The notes under the pieces are model-generated. The model was given only the letters and a program-made list of their open reading frames with translations, was not told where the DNA came from and did no database searches. From Bradyrhizobium oligotrophicum S58 (lineage in GTDB: Bacteria > Pseudomonadota > Alphaproteobacteria > Rhizobiales > Xanthobacteraceae): a DNA stretch of 64,000 nucleotides. The translations under genes and the position numbers were made by a program. The stretch lies in NCBI RefSeq assembly GCF_000344805.1, contig NC_020453.1, positions 1,860,001 through 1,924,000 on the forward strand, written 5' to 3'. Positions 52,688 to 61,675 of this stretch are shown here, piece after piece. Position 1 is the first letter of the stretch; every line of letters starts with the position of its first letter.

Positions 52688-53599
52688 ATGGAAGCACACA
52701 TACCATCTCTCGGAGAGTCTATCACGCAATTGATGGTGACGCTGCTTGCGTCCGCAGCAGTGTTGTCGGTCCTCGTGTTCTCGCTGATCATCTTACGTAG
52801 AAAGGGTTGTGTCGCTGAAATAAATGTTATTTGGTATGCGTTTTCGCTTGTCTTCTTACTGTGGTGGTGTCTCCAGTTGGCTTTTCATCTCGATATTTTG
52901 CAGCAGCCATTCGATGATGAGTTAGGAGCGCAGTATAATGCGACAATGGTAGAAATAAAACAGCTTCCTGACATAGAAAAAAACAAGTATGACTCCCAGG
53001 AGCAGATGCGCTTGGCGGGGCAGCCGGTTGACGATGAGTTCAAAAGAAGAAGGCAGCTTGAGCAGAAACTTGCGGATCTCGGGCGCAGATTAGCCGACGG
53101 TGAACCTTGGACGGTACGCTATGTCCATCTAAAGGTGAGGGAGTATCTAACGGACACTCGCGCCGAAATCGGCGCTGTTGCCATATTCCTTATAGTCACC
53201 GTAGGGCCTCAATTGATGAACTATATTCTATCAGGTCTATCTGGGTGCGCAGCGACGCCGCGATACGTTTGGCAGTTTGAAAAAATTGCGATCTGGAGTC
53301 TAATTAAATTCTTGGCGGCATTCGGTGGTCTACTTGTTGCAGACGCGCTGAGTTTTTACCAAGTAACCTTGTTTCGCGATGCAAGGGCCAAGTTGATAAT
53401 CTTCATCGACTATGTCAGCCACTTACCCTGGGGGCTAGGCGCCGTTGCGCTAGCGTTTGTAACTGCTGTGTGTCAAGTCTACACATTGGAGGCCGCTCAG
53501 GCGCTCGGGAGTGCTTGGCAACAAAAGCCGGGCTCGCTGCCAATTCGGCTTCATAGGTTTTTCACAAGAAATGTCTCACAGACAAGAAACAAGTACTGA
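52688..53599 (+). CDS. AT-richer multi-pass membrane protein of unknown function
   Basis: 303 residues from the ATG at 52688. About five membrane helices: LMVTLLASAAVLSVLVFSLIIL (about 13-34), VIWYAFSLVFLLWWCLQLAF, AVAIFLIVTVGPQLMNYIL, LIKFLAAFGGLLVADAL and LGAVALAFVTAVCQVYTLEA. A charged coiled-coil-like cytoplasmic stretch (about 70-145, with EFKRRRQLEQKLADLGRRL) lies between helices 2 and 3. It is AT-richer than the neighbours and alone, so it is probably cargo such as superinfection exclusion or host modification (inference). Confidence 0.65.
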   Translation: MEAHIPSLGESITQLMVTLLASAAVLSVLVFSLIILRRKGCVAEINVIWYAFSLVFLLWWCLQLAFHLDILQQPFDDELGAQYNATMVEIKQLPDIEKNKYDSQEQMRLAGQPVDDEFKRRRQLEQKLADLGRRLADGEPWTVRYVHLKVREYLTDTRAEIGAVAIFLIVTVGPQLMNYILSGLSGCAATPRYVWQFEKIAIWSLIKFLAAFGGLLVADALSFYQVTLFRDARAKLIIFIDYVSHLPWGLGAVALAFVTAVCQVYTLEAAQALGSAWQQKPGSLPIRLHRFFTRNVSQTRNKY

Positions 53600-54258
53600 A
53601 GAGACATTGGCCCGGCACACTTCTTGGAAAGGCTGACGCGCGCTCACCGAAAAAGTTCGCCGCCCCCTCCGTTGCGCGACATCGTTTCGCGTGAACCGCG
53701 CGGGATCCACTTAGAAGCGTTCTCGCGCGGGGAAAAATTTTTTTCGCAGGTGCTTCTCGCGGGAGATCGACTCCCCCGATTCCTCGATCCGGCAACTTCG
53801 ATCGCTGGCACATGCCCGGCAACATTACTACGGCCGGATCGGGCTGAAAAATCCTTCTTACACGTCCAAGGGGTCGTCGGACCATGGGCGCTTTGGACGC
53901 CTCGCGCCGCGCCAGCGCGCGCCGCCTAGCGCGGTCCCGACAAACGGCCGCTACTACGGACCCCGCAACGGGACACGCGCCAGCGGCCTCCTAATGACTT
54001 CCTGCCCGTGGTCGCAAATCTCGCGCGGGACAGCGTCACAGCGCCCTAGCGGTTGCTGATTAGTCGCCATGGTGCGACGCCTTGTCACAGCCTTACGAAC
54101 ACGCGCGCGCGTTCGATCGCGCCGCAAACCGCACGGCGGACCGTCGCGCGCGCCGCTATGGCCGCGCGTCATCGGCTGATTCCCTCCTATCGATCGCCCA
54201 AAGGCGCATAGCGAAACGGCCGCACAATCGAGGCGCGGCCGTTCTTCCTATTCGCTAG
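53600..54258. other. Gene-free stretch with Gly/Cys-rich GC alternation
   Basis: About 660 bp. Short frames exist but none is convincing. The sequence includes an AT palindrome-like run GAAAAATTTTTTTC (about 53741) and then many GCGCGC tracts to about 54250. It lies between a rightward membrane-protein gene and a leftward block, so it should hold terminators for both. Confidence 0.45.
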
Positions 54259-54495
54259 CTAGATCCTGCATGCGGCTGATAGCGGGAGTCCGCGTTTGAG
54301 CATGACAAAGAACGGGGCTTGTTCGTCCGGACGGCGGACTAAGAGCGCGTCAAATCCCGCGCGAACCGCTGGCATGCGAGAAAGCAGGTAAGCAGGCTTT
54401 CCCCAAACGCAAAACGTGGTCCCGATATCTTCGGACGGTGCCGCATAGGCGGGACAGGCGAGCGCGACCAATGCCGCGCAAACGAGATGCTTCAT
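54259..54495 (-). CDS. Small secreted protein of unknown function
   Basis: 78 residues from the ATG at 54495. A signal peptide HLVCAALVALACPAYAAPS (about 3-21) precedes a 57-residue mature part with FCVWGKPAYLLSRMPAVRAGF and two Cys. Last gene of the leftward ArdA-containing block. No family recognised. Confidence 0.6.
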   Translation of the reverse strand: MKHLVCAALVALACPAYAAPSEDIGTTFCVWGKPAYLLSRMPAVRAGFDALLVRRPDEQAPFFVMLKRGLPLSAACRI

Positions 54496-54542
54496 TCCGG
54501 TGTCCTCTCGACTAGGCCGCGCCGTGCGGCCTTCCCAACGCC

Positions 54543-54908
54543 TTAAGGCGGGTAAGCTTGCGCTACCCGCCATAAAGCCGAGTTAGGATCGTGCGAGCCA
54601 TGTTTGCGTCGGCTTGCGGCAAACCTTCGGGCTTCGCTAGGCGAGTACCAAAAGATCATGCCGAACGTTCCGCGCCACGCGCGACCGGCTGACACCGCGT
54701 CGTCTTCAGCCTTCCGAAGTGCCGCGCTCGTTTGGGTATCAGCCGATAGCAGCCGCAAGCCTTCCGGCTCATTGGCTAGGGCAGTCTCTAAATCCGAGCG
54801 GCGAACGTTGCCGTAGCCGTTCGCAATGGCCCAATCGCAGAGCGCCTTAGACGCCGCATCCCATTTCTCGCGCGCGCGCTCGCAAAGCTTGCGGTGTGAC
54901 AGTCCCAT
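54543..54908 (-). CDS. Unrecognised small protein of the ArdA block
   Basis: 121 residues, helical: LCERAREKWDAASKALCDWAIANGYGNVRRSDLETAL and a C-terminal RFAASRRKHGSHDPN. No signal peptide or membrane helix. It follows the next upstream gene by 3 nt, so it is co-transcribed. Confidence 0.6.
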   Translation of the reverse strand: MGLSHRKLCERAREKWDAASKALCDWAIANGYGNVRRSDLETALANEPEGLRLLSADTQTSAALRKAEDDAVSAGRAWRGTFGMIFWYSPSEARRFAASRRKHGSHDPNSALWRVAQAYPP

Positions 54909-54911
54909 GGT

Positions 54912-55178
54912 TCAGCCTTTCACGCCATGCGCGTAAATGATCGTCAGGTTACGGCCGTGCCTGTCTCGAATGCAGACATGCGCGTTGTCACCATCGAACC
55001 ACCATGCACTACCCGCACGATCGAACGCCTTCCTCCAGCGATACGGCAGAGCAGCGCGGACCGCGTCGTTATCGGGGCGATACGGGATTCCCGTGTCATA
55101 GAAGCCGACCAAACCGGCTTCTTTGGCGGGTACGGTGCAGCCCTTGAAGCCTGCACCATTGATCCGAAAGCTGATCAT
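54912..55178 (-). CDS. Unrecognised small protein of the ArdA block
   Basis: 88 residues, strand-rich: FRINGAGFKGCTVPAKEAGL and SAWWFDGDNAHVCIRDRHGRNLTIIYAHG. No family recognised. Its ATG overlaps the stop of the upstream gene by 4 nt. Confidence 0.6.
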   Translation of the reverse strand: MISFRINGAGFKGCTVPAKEAGLVGFYDTGIPYRPDNDAVRAALPYRWRKAFDRAGSAWWFDGDNAHVCIRDRHGRNLTIIYAHGVKG

Positions 55179-55681
55179 GCCAGATACACCTTTCCATCGT
55201 CGCCAATGTAGGAGTCGCGTTCGGGGAAAGGATGCGCGCTAGCGCGGCTTTTCCAGCCGCAAGCGTTGCTCAAAGCGTCGCCGATATCGCCGAGTCCACG
55301 GTCCCAAAAGCCGACACCGTGACCGTTGCGCGAATACCAAAAGTCGTTACCCGCGCGCTCGGAGTCATAGCTGCCACGTTCCCCGCCATGTTCATAAGCG
55401 GCGTCTAACAAATCAGCGTGCACGCGCTGGAAAGCCTCGCAATCGGCAATGATTGCGGCGAGCGTTTCGGGCGCTAAATCATCAAAGCCTGGTGAATCCC
55501 CGCCAACAAACCGCGGCTCCATGGTCGCGGTGTCGATAGCGACGGACGGCATGTCGCGGTCGCTTTCGTCACAAAGCTGCTCCTCATCCGTAAAGAAGAG
55601 CGCTTCAATATATCCGCGCGTGAACGCGTCAAGCTTCTGAAAGGCGCGGTAGTCGTTCACGTTCAAGACAAATTCTGGCAT
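55175..55681 (-). CDS. Unrecognised acidic protein of the ArdA block
   Basis: 168 residues, acidic, with NVNDYRAFQKLDAFTRGYIEALFF, then EHGGERGSYDSERAGNDFWYSRNGHGVGFWDRGLGD. The aromatic-Gly segments and acidity are like DNA-mimic or accessory proteins of conjugative elements, but I cannot assign it. It lies 15 nt after ardA and overlaps the next gene by 4 nt. Confidence 0.65.
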   Translation of the reverse strand: MPEFVLNVNDYRAFQKLDAFTRGYIEALFFTDEEQLCDESDRDMPSVAIDTATMEPRFVGGDSPGFDDLAPETLAAIIADCEAFQRVHADLLDAAYEHGGERGSYDSERAGNDFWYSRNGHGVGFWDRGLGDIGDALSNACGWKSRASAHPFPERDSYIGDDGKVYLA

Positions 55682-55696
55682 CGGTCCACGTCCTAA

Positions 55697-56257
55697 TTAG
55701 TGGTTCCAAAAAATGTAAAGGTCGCCGCCGTCATTGCGGATTCCGCTGAGGTCGCCGCAAGTTTCAAATTCGCGCGCGATGCTGTCCCAATCGATATGCG
55801 CTTGCAGCCATTCGGGAATGGCGCGCATATCTTGAGTTTCTTCTGTGAACTGCTCTGCGAAGTCGCGCCAAGTATCGTATTTTCCGCGATAGCGGTCTGA
55901 TATGAAGCTTTCCGCGTCGCTTGCGTTCGCGTCGCTCATTGCCTCGCGAAGAACGGCAAGCGGAATGTCGTGTTCTTCGGCAACTTCATTGATTGCGAAG
56001 ATTTCCGCGATTTCGGCGAGTCCCGTGTATTCCTCTAGCTTGCCGAATCCCTCATGATCATGAATCGCCCATTCTTCAGCGCTCAGAACAAATTCGCCTG
56101 TTTCGGGATGCTTCACTTTGACATTTGGGAAAGGCGAGGCGCGCAACATGGCGTTAATTGCATCCTGCATTGCGTCGATATCGTCCGACGCATCAACCCA
56201 AACGCCATGCAAGCGGCCGTTGTTATAGGAGGCGAGGCAAGCGGCATAGAATCGCAT
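55697..56257 (-). CDS. ardA: Antirestriction protein ArdA
   Basis: 186 residues, strongly acidic. It begins with ACLASYNNGRLHGVWVDA, the ArdA opening; EWAIHDHEGFG is the second hallmark; the rest is rich in Asp and Glu (EYTGLAEIAEIFAINEVAEEHDI, then FAEQFTEETQDMRAIP). ArdA mimics the shape and charge of DNA and blocks type I restriction-modification enzymes, so the phage would be protected on entry or the lysogen would be spared. It is in the middle of a seven-gene leftward block; this is the only clearly named member. The block resembles plasmid/ICE leading-region genes (inference). Confidence 0.92.
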   Translation of the reverse strand: MRFYAACLASYNNGRLHGVWVDASDDIDAMQDAINAMLRASPFPNVKVKHPETGEFVLSAEEWAIHDHEGFGKLEEYTGLAEIAEIFAINEVAEEHDIPLAVLREAMSDANASDAESFISDRYRGKYDTWRDFAEQFTEETQDMRAIPEWLQAHIDWDSIAREFETCGDLSGIRNDGGDLYIFWNH

Positions 56258-56273
56258 TGGTGGAGTCCTTATT

Positions 56274-56507
56274 TCAAAAAATCGGGCGGGATTGATCAGG
56301 CGAAACCTCGCAAGAGACGACGCGAAACACCGCGAGTCCCTTGCCGTGTAGTTCCGTGATTTTTGCGCGTGTCAGCTTGCAGGCGAGGCGCGCGCGGTTG
56401 GTTGCGCGCTCGCATGCCTTTTCCGCGTCGGCTGCAAACAGCGTAATGTGCCAGTCTGTGCCCGTGGAAAGACGGCGGACCGTGACGTTAAAGCGAGTGT
56501 TAGGCAT
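56274..56507 (-). CDS. Unrecognised small basic protein of the ArdA block
   Basis: 77 residues: RFNVTVRRLSTGTDWHITLFAADAEKACERATNRARL and TELHGKGLAVFRVVSCEV. It lies 16 nt upstream of ardA and 3 nt after the next gene. A small beta-alpha domain is likely. No family. Confidence 0.6.
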   Translation of the reverse strand: MPNTRFNVTVRRLSTGTDWHITLFAADAEKACERATNRARLACKLTRAKITELHGKGLAVFRVVSCEVSPDQSRPIF

Positions 56508-56510
56508 GGC

Positions 56511-57242
56511 TTAGGACTCCCATGCCGGATGCGAGCCGAACGCGTCGAAAATGCCAGCGCGCTCTTGCCGTGCTTGCCCGATGCTTTCGAGCAAATCAGC
56601 AACCGCACCGCGCAACGCTTTGCACGTTGCGGGACCAAACGAGCGCATACGGGGCTTTAGTTCTGCGATCAAAGCGAGGCATTGCTTACGCTCGCCGCTG
56701 ATATGGTCCGCCAATTCGTCGAAACGAGCGCGCGCGCTAGTGACGCGCTGATAGTCGCGTTCGGCAGCCGCGTAACGGTCCGCCAGATGGTCCGCCCAAA
56801 TCGCGGCCGTGGTTTCGTCTTCTGTCGCCTCAAACGACACAATGGCGGGACCATTGTTGTACGGGTCCGCGATGCCAGCCACTAGCAGCGCGCGGCCGTT
56901 GCGGGAGGGCAGGCGGAACACAACACCGCGCGCCTTTTCGCCCATGCCTTCGTCATCAAGAAACCATCCCGTATGACGGACTGAACGCGGCGCGATGTTG
57001 TCAGCGAAGCCGACAAAGCGGAGTCCGTATTGGTCGGGAGTCTCAATCCAGCGGCAGAAATCCCCGCCAACCTTGAAAGGCGCGCCAATGGTCGCGGCGG
57101 GGATGAAAGAGGGATAGCCAATTCCCCATGCCTTGCCGCTGGCGACATTGGCGCGCGCCCAATGCAGCGCGAAGCCGCAATCACGAGTCGGATAAGCGAG
57201 GCGCATTCTGCGGTATTCGTTCAAGAGCGCTGAATCGAGCAT
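56511..57242 (-). CDS. Unrecognised protein, first gene of the ArdA block
   Basis: 243 residues from the ATG at 57242 (GGAAG 5 nt upstream); an ATG at 57299 is possible. LLNEYRRMRLAYPTRDCGFALHWARA opens it; a central HTGWFLDDEGMGEKARGVVFRLPSRNGRALLVAG and a C-terminal helical part with many charges follow (about 165-235, coiled-coil-like). It would be the leader of the leftward block whose promoter lies in 57243-57962. No family recognised. Confidence 0.6.
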   Translation of the reverse strand: MLDSALLNEYRRMRLAYPTRDCGFALHWARANVASGKAWGIGYPSFIPAATIGAPFKVGGDFCRWIETPDQYGLRFVGFADNIAPRSVRHTGWFLDDEGMGEKARGVVFRLPSRNGRALLVAGIADPYNNGPAIVSFEATEDETTAAIWADHLADRYAAAERDYQRVTSARARFDELADHISGERKQCLALIAELKPRMRSFGPATCKALRGAVADLLESIGQARQERAGIFDAFGSHPAWES

Positions 57243-57962
57243 TAGGCTTCCGTCCGTTGGCTTGGCGGGACTGTCCCGCCGTTGTCCGTCATTGGCCATA
57301 CAATTCAGCGGACCGTCAAACGGAGTTAAGGGACAAAAACGGCCGCTACCGGCCTTGGACCGGATTACGAGGGCAAGGGCACCCATAAAGCGAGCGCGCG
57401 GGCAAAAAAAGCGTATGATAATCAGTAGGTTATGGATGATTTGCTGCGCGTTTAGCGCCTCGCGATCTTTGGCGCGCTAGCGTCGCGCTTTGCTGTCGCC
57501 GTAATGAGCTAAGTCATTGGACGAGCGTCATAATCTGGAGTCTATCATCGGCTTTTCAACAGCCCGATTGGCGACGATCCGCAACCGGTGGTAGCGGCGA
57601 TTTCATCGCTTCTTACGTCCGGACAGTAGATTTGTCCTTTTTGGTTGGTACTTAAGAGAAGATTGTTCTTTTGAGCGGTGCAGAGAGGGTATTTGGGTCC
57701 TTCCAGGGCGGCCCCCAGGGCGGGTGACGCGCGACCTCGACACACCTCTAGGTGCAAAGTTTCAAAAGGCGGTTGTTGTTCCTGGGGCGTCGTCGTCAGT
57801 AGGATCCACCGGCGCGCTGCCGACCTTCCATTTTTACGACTTTCCGGCGGATAAAAGTCCAAGTCGCCAGTTTTTTGTCCGCCGCGACGAGACGGATACT
57901 AAAACAACCTCGAAGGAAGGTTTCTGGTCTGAGACCGTATGCCCCCAACGGAGCATCGCGTC
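57243..57962. other. Spacer before the packaging genes
   Basis: About 720 bp between the leftward ArdA block and the rightward kinase-terminase operon. AT-richer tracts at about 57410-57430 and 57620-57680 are candidates for the divergent promoters. Short frames (57545-57862 minus, 57724-57966 plus) are not supported. Confidence 0.45.
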
Positions 57963-58562
57963 ATGATCGTCATCGGCATCAAGGGATTGATCGGGTCCGG
58001 CAAGACCACTGCGGCTCGGTATCTCATTGAGCAACACGGCTTCGTGCGCGGCCGGTTCGCTGGCGCGCTGAAGGACATGCTGCGCGCCTATCTGGCCTAT
58101 CGCGGCTGTGATCCGGCGACGATCGACCGCATGGTCGACGGCGACCTGAAGGGAAAGCCCAGCCGTTGGCTGGGCGGGCAAACGCCCCGGCACGCCATGG
58201 AATGGCTTGGAGGCTCGGGCCGCGACTCCATGGGCGAGGGCTTCTGGATCGGTGCGGAGGCGGACAAGCTTCAGGCCAATAGCCCGACCCGTGTCGTCGT
58301 CGAGGATGTCCGGCATGCCAATGAAGGCGTTTGGATCGGCGAGCAGGGCGGCGTCGTGGTCGAGGTGGTCCGGCCTGGCCAGCAGCCCCAGGATCACCGC
58401 ACCGAGCGCGCCCAGGCCGCGGTGAGGGCGGATCTCGCCATCATGAACTATGACGGCGACCTCGCCTCGACCGAGCGGCAGATCGACACCGTGGTCCGCG
58501 ACCTCATTGCGAAGGGCGTTGGGCCCGGCTTGCCCCCGATGCAGACACAGCCGGTGCGGTAA
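57963..58562 (+). CDS. Phage deoxynucleoside monophosphate kinase
   Basis: 199 residues from the ATG at 57963. IGIKGLIGSGKTTAARYL is the P-loop (Walker A at about 7-15), followed by GRFAGALKDMLRAYL and RVVVEDVRHANEGVWI, as in T4-like or phage dNMP kinases. It phosphorylates dNMPs to supply nucleotides for DNA synthesis. It leads the packaging operon and lies 3 nt before the small terminase gene. Confidence 0.85.
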   Translation: MIVIGIKGLIGSGKTTAARYLIEQHGFVRGRFAGALKDMLRAYLAYRGCDPATIDRMVDGDLKGKPSRWLGGQTPRHAMEWLGGSGRDSMGEGFWIGAEADKLQANSPTRVVVEDVRHANEGVWIGEQGGVVVEVVRPGQQPQDHRTERAQAAVRADLAIMNYDGDLASTERQIDTVVRDLIAKGVGPGLPPMQTQPVR

Positions 58563-58565
58563 CGC

Positions 58566-59138
58566 ATGGGCACGATCGTCAATCGTCAAGAACTGGCGGA
58601 CATTCTCGGCTACTCGCTTCCGACCATCAGCGCGTGGACGGAAGACGGCATGCCGGTGAAGTCCCAGGGCAGCCGTGGCAAGCAATTCGAATATGACACG
58701 GCAGAATGCGTGAAGTGGCTGCTCGCTCGCGCGCGCGGGGAGGCCAAGGCGAAGACGGCCGCGACGCTGCATGACGCGGGTGAAGACATCACCATGGACA
58801 AGGCGCGGCTCCGCAACGAGATCGCGAAGGCGAAGCTGTCCGAGCTTGAGCTAGCCCAGGAGATGGGCCTGGTCCGGCCGATCGACATGATCGTGAAGGT
58901 GCTGAGCAACGAGATCGCGAACGCTCGCGCTCGGCTGCTCGGCATCCCGTCAAAGCTACGGCCTGCGATCCAGCTCGAAGTCGGCTCGCCCGAAGGGACG
59001 AAGACTCTCGTGAACGAGGTCGAGCGGCTGATCCTCGAAGCTCTCAACGAAATCAAGTCTTACGCCGATGTGCCGCTCGAAGAAGAGCCGCATGCCGAGC
59101 CGCAAGACGAACCAGAAGTGACCACCGATGACGAGTAG
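58566..59138 (+). CDS. Terminase small subunit (Nu1-type)
   Basis: 190 residues. The N-terminal winged HTH has IVNRQELADILGYSLPTISAWTEDGMPV, typical of Nu1 DNA-binding domains, then a helical middle (MDKARLRNEIAKAKLSELELAQEMG) and an acidic end. It recognises the phage DNA at the packaging start and recruits the large subunit. It overlaps the following small gene by 11 nt. Confidence 0.9.
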   Translation: MGTIVNRQELADILGYSLPTISAWTEDGMPVKSQGSRGKQFEYDTAECVKWLLARARGEAKAKTAATLHDAGEDITMDKARLRNEIAKAKLSELELAQEMGLVRPIDMIVKVLSNEIANARARLLGIPSKLRPAIQLEVGSPEGTKTLVNEVERLILEALNEIKSYADVPLEEEPHAEPQDEPEVTTDDE

Positions 59139-59313
59139 CGAGTTCAAGCCTTCTTGGATGCGGTGGCCGCCGAATAGTTGTGAGGTCTGCACCGGCTGGG
59201 AGAAGCAGGACGACTGGATCGGAGTGTGTCGCCGCCCGGAGTCCATCCATTGCGGCGAGCGCACCGACGCGCGGCAGCGCTGTTTTGAATACAAGCGCAA
59301 GGCCGATGTCTGA
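59128..59313 (+). CDS. Small Cys-rich phage protein
   Basis: 61 residues, with CEVCTG, CRRPESIHC and RQRCFEYKRK forming a possible zinc site. It overlaps the small terminase gene by 11 nt and the large terminase gene by 8 nt. It lies between the two terminase genes and may assist packaging (inference). No family recognised. Confidence 0.6.
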   Translation: MTSSEFKPSWMRWPPNSCEVCTGWEKQDDWIGVCRRPESIHCGERTDARQRCFEYKRKADV

Positions 59314-61252
59314 CGCCATTGCCGTCTTGGCCGAGTACGGTGCCGATGCCGCGTATGAAGCGGGGCTTCGCGCCCAGGTGCGCCAGATCATTGCGCAGAG
59401 CTTCAGCCCGCCGCCGGACCTGACCGTCTCAGAATGGGCGGACGAATACCGCGTGCTCTCGCCTGAAGCGTCGTCCGAGCCCGGCAAGTGGTCAACGGCC
59501 CGCGTCGAGCCGTCGCGTGGCATCATGGACGCGTTCGCCGATCCCGACATCGAGATCGTGACGTGCATGGTCGCCGCGCAGACGGTGAAGACGGAGGTCA
59601 TTAACAACGTCGCGGGCTATCACGTCCACCTCGACCCGTGCCCGATGCTGATCCTGCAACCAACGTTGCAGATGGCGGAAGCATATTCGAAGGATCGTCT
59701 CGCACCGATGATCCGTGACACGCCCGAGCTCTCCGCGAAGCTCGGCAACGCTGCGCGCGATTCCGAAGACACCATCCTCCACAAGAAGTATTCAGGCGGC
59801 CATATCACGATGGCGGGCGCGAACTCGCCCGCGTCGCTTGCGTCGCGTCCGATCCGCATCCTGCTCTGCGACGAGGTCGATCGCTATGAGGCGAGCGCCG
59901 GTAAGGAAGGCGACCCGGTATCGCTGGCGATCGAGCGCACCACCACGTTCTGGAATCGTAAGATCGCGCTGGTCTCGACGCCGACCATCAAGGGCGCGTC
60001 GCGCATCGAGTCCTCCTATGAGGAAAGTGATCAACGGCGCTTTTTCGTGCCGTGCCCGAAGTGCGGCCACATGCAGCATTTGCAGTGGAAGCAAGTCCGT
60101 TGGCCCGACGACAAGCCGCTGGAGGCTCGATATCACTGCGAATACATGGACTCCGAGACCGGCGAGCTGTGCGACCACGCGTGGAGTGAAGCCGAGCGGC
60201 TGAAGGCGATCTCGCGCGGCGTCTGGATCGCCACGCGCCCGGAGGTGAAGGGCCATGCGGGCTTCCACCTCAACCGTATCGCCTCGCCATGGCGTGCGCT
60301 TGGAGAGATGGCGCGCGACTTCGTGCTCGTGCGCAAGCATCCCGAGCGGCTGAAGACCTGGGTCAATACCCGGCTTGCCGAGACCTGGGAGGAGCGTGGG
60401 GAGCGCGCGAACCCGGACAGCATCTATGGCCGTCGCGAGGAGTATGACGCGGCTGTCGTGCTGCCGTTTGGCGTCGGGACGATCACCGCGTCGGTCGATA
60501 TTCAAGATGACCGCGCCGAGATCGAGTGGTGCGGGTGGGGAGCCGACGACGAGTCATGGTCGCTGGATTACCAGGTCCACTACGGCGTGCCGAACACGCC
60601 CGGCTTTTGGGAGGTCATCGACAGCGCATTGCTGCGGACATTCCAGCACCCAGCGGGTGTTGAGATGCGTGTCGAGGCGTCGTGCATTGACTCGGGTGGT
60701 CACTTCACGCAGCACGTTTACAACTTCGTGAGGACGCGCATGGCCCGGCGCGTCTACGCCATCAAGGGCATCGGCGGCCCTGGCCGTCCGATCTGGCCGG
60801 TGAAGGGCACGGTTAACAAGGCCAAGAACGTCACGATCTTCGTCCTGGGCGTCGATCAGGCGAAGGACATGCACTACAAGCGGCTCGAAATCAAAGAGCC
60901 GGGTCCGGGATACTGTCATTTCCCCCTGGCCGAGCACTATGACAAGAAGTATTTCGACGGTTTGACGGGCGAAAAGGCGGTTCTGAAGACTGACAAGAAG
61001 GGCTTCACGGTCAAGGAGTGGCATAAGGTCCAGCAACGCAACGAACCGCTCGATCTGCGCGTCTACAACATTGCGGCGCGGCTGTCCCTTGGCTTAAACA
61101 TGGAGCGACGGTTGATGGCGCTGCGTGTGGCGGCGGCGAATGCGATGAATGCGGCCCCCAAGCCGATTACGGTAGTCGAGGAGACCGTCCAGGCAGCCCC
61201 CCACGCATTTCCCGGGCGCCGTCGCGTTCGCAGCCGTGGCGTTGAAAGATGA
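59306..61252 (+). CDS. Terminase large subunit (lambda GpA-type)
   Basis: 648 residues from the ATG at 59306. The ATPase part has VAAQTVKTEVINNVAGYHV (Walker A-type, degenerate as in GpA), IRILLCDEVDRYE (Walker B) and IALVSTPTIKGASRI (coupling motif). A zinc-like CPKCGHMQHLQWKQV follows. The C-terminal nuclease includes TITASVDIQDDRAEIEWCGWGA and ASCIDSGGHFTQHVYNF (acidic metal ligands). It translocates and cuts phage DNA into the prohead. Upstream frame to 59180 is not the start. Confidence 0.93.
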   Translation: MSDAIAVLAEYGADAAYEAGLRAQVRQIIAQSFSPPPDLTVSEWADEYRVLSPEASSEPGKWSTARVEPSRGIMDAFADPDIEIVTCMVAAQTVKTEVINNVAGYHVHLDPCPMLILQPTLQMAEAYSKDRLAPMIRDTPELSAKLGNAARDSEDTILHKKYSGGHITMAGANSPASLASRPIRILLCDEVDRYEASAGKEGDPVSLAIERTTTFWNRKIALVSTPTIKGASRIESSYEESDQRRFFVPCPKCGHMQHLQWKQVRWPDDKPLEARYHCEYMDSETGELCDHAWSEAERLKAISRGVWIATRPEVKGHAGFHLNRIASPWRALGEMARDFVLVRKHPERLKTWVNTRLAETWEERGERANPDSIYGRREEYDAAVVLPFGVGTITASVDIQDDRAEIEWCGWGADDESWSLDYQVHYGVPNTPGFWEVIDSALLRTFQHPAGVEMRVEASCIDSGGHFTQHVYNFVRTRMARRVYAIKGIGGPGRPIWPVKGTVNKAKNVTIFVLGVDQAKDMHYKRLEIKEPGPGYCHFPLAEHYDKKYFDGLTGEKAVLKTDKKGFTVKEWHKVQQRNEPLDLRVYNIAARLSLGLNMERRLMALRVAAANAMNAAPKPITVVEETVQAAPHAFPGRRRVRSRGVER

Positions 61253-61255
61253 AGG

Positions 61256-61486
61256 ATGTCCGGCAAGATGGGAATCTTTACGAGGGGCGACGATCTTCGT
61301 GATGCCCGCGCCAAGCCGGACGAAACGTGGAAGCTCGGCGGTGATCCGCTGACGGCCCAAGAGCCTGTTCATGCCCTCGGCCTCTCCGAGAAGCATGGGG
61401 CCGGCCACTTCTACAACATGGAGAAGTGGCAAGCCGGCCGTCTCGGGTGTGATCAAGATGCCTCTGCGCATCCATCTCGCCGGTAG
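61256..61486 (+). CDS. Possible small phage gene after the large terminase
   Basis: 76 residues starting 3 nt after the terminase stop, with AAGATGAAGG just before the ATG. MGIFTRGDDLRDARAKPDETWKLGG is not recognised. It could be a real gene or remnant left by the insertion of the moron at 61676-62899. Confidence 0.35.
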   Translation: MSGKMGIFTRGDDLRDARAKPDETWKLGGDPLTAQEPVHALGLSEKHGAGHFYNMEKWQAGRLGCDQDASAHPSRR

Positions 61487-61675
61487 TGTACGGCCGGACG
61501 ATGTTACGATCCATAAGGAGCGAAAGCGAGCGCGTTAACGCGTTTACTCATTTCCTGCAATTGAAGTAGCTGCGCAAATGGAGTGGCGCACAGGTTCGAG
61601 GAGCGGAGATCGCTTCCATCTATTTCCATCTTATGTAAGAGCACAACAGCGATGCGCATAATTTTGGGATTCACG

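Noticed and set aside
53624..53929. A rightward 101-residue frame in the spacer after the membrane-protein gene
   Set aside because: Low-complexity Arg/Ala/Pro sequence from GC-rich DNA, with no start signal.
57545..57966. Short frames before the dNMP kinase gene
   Set aside because: They lack ribosome-binding sites and similarity, and one overlaps the kinase start.
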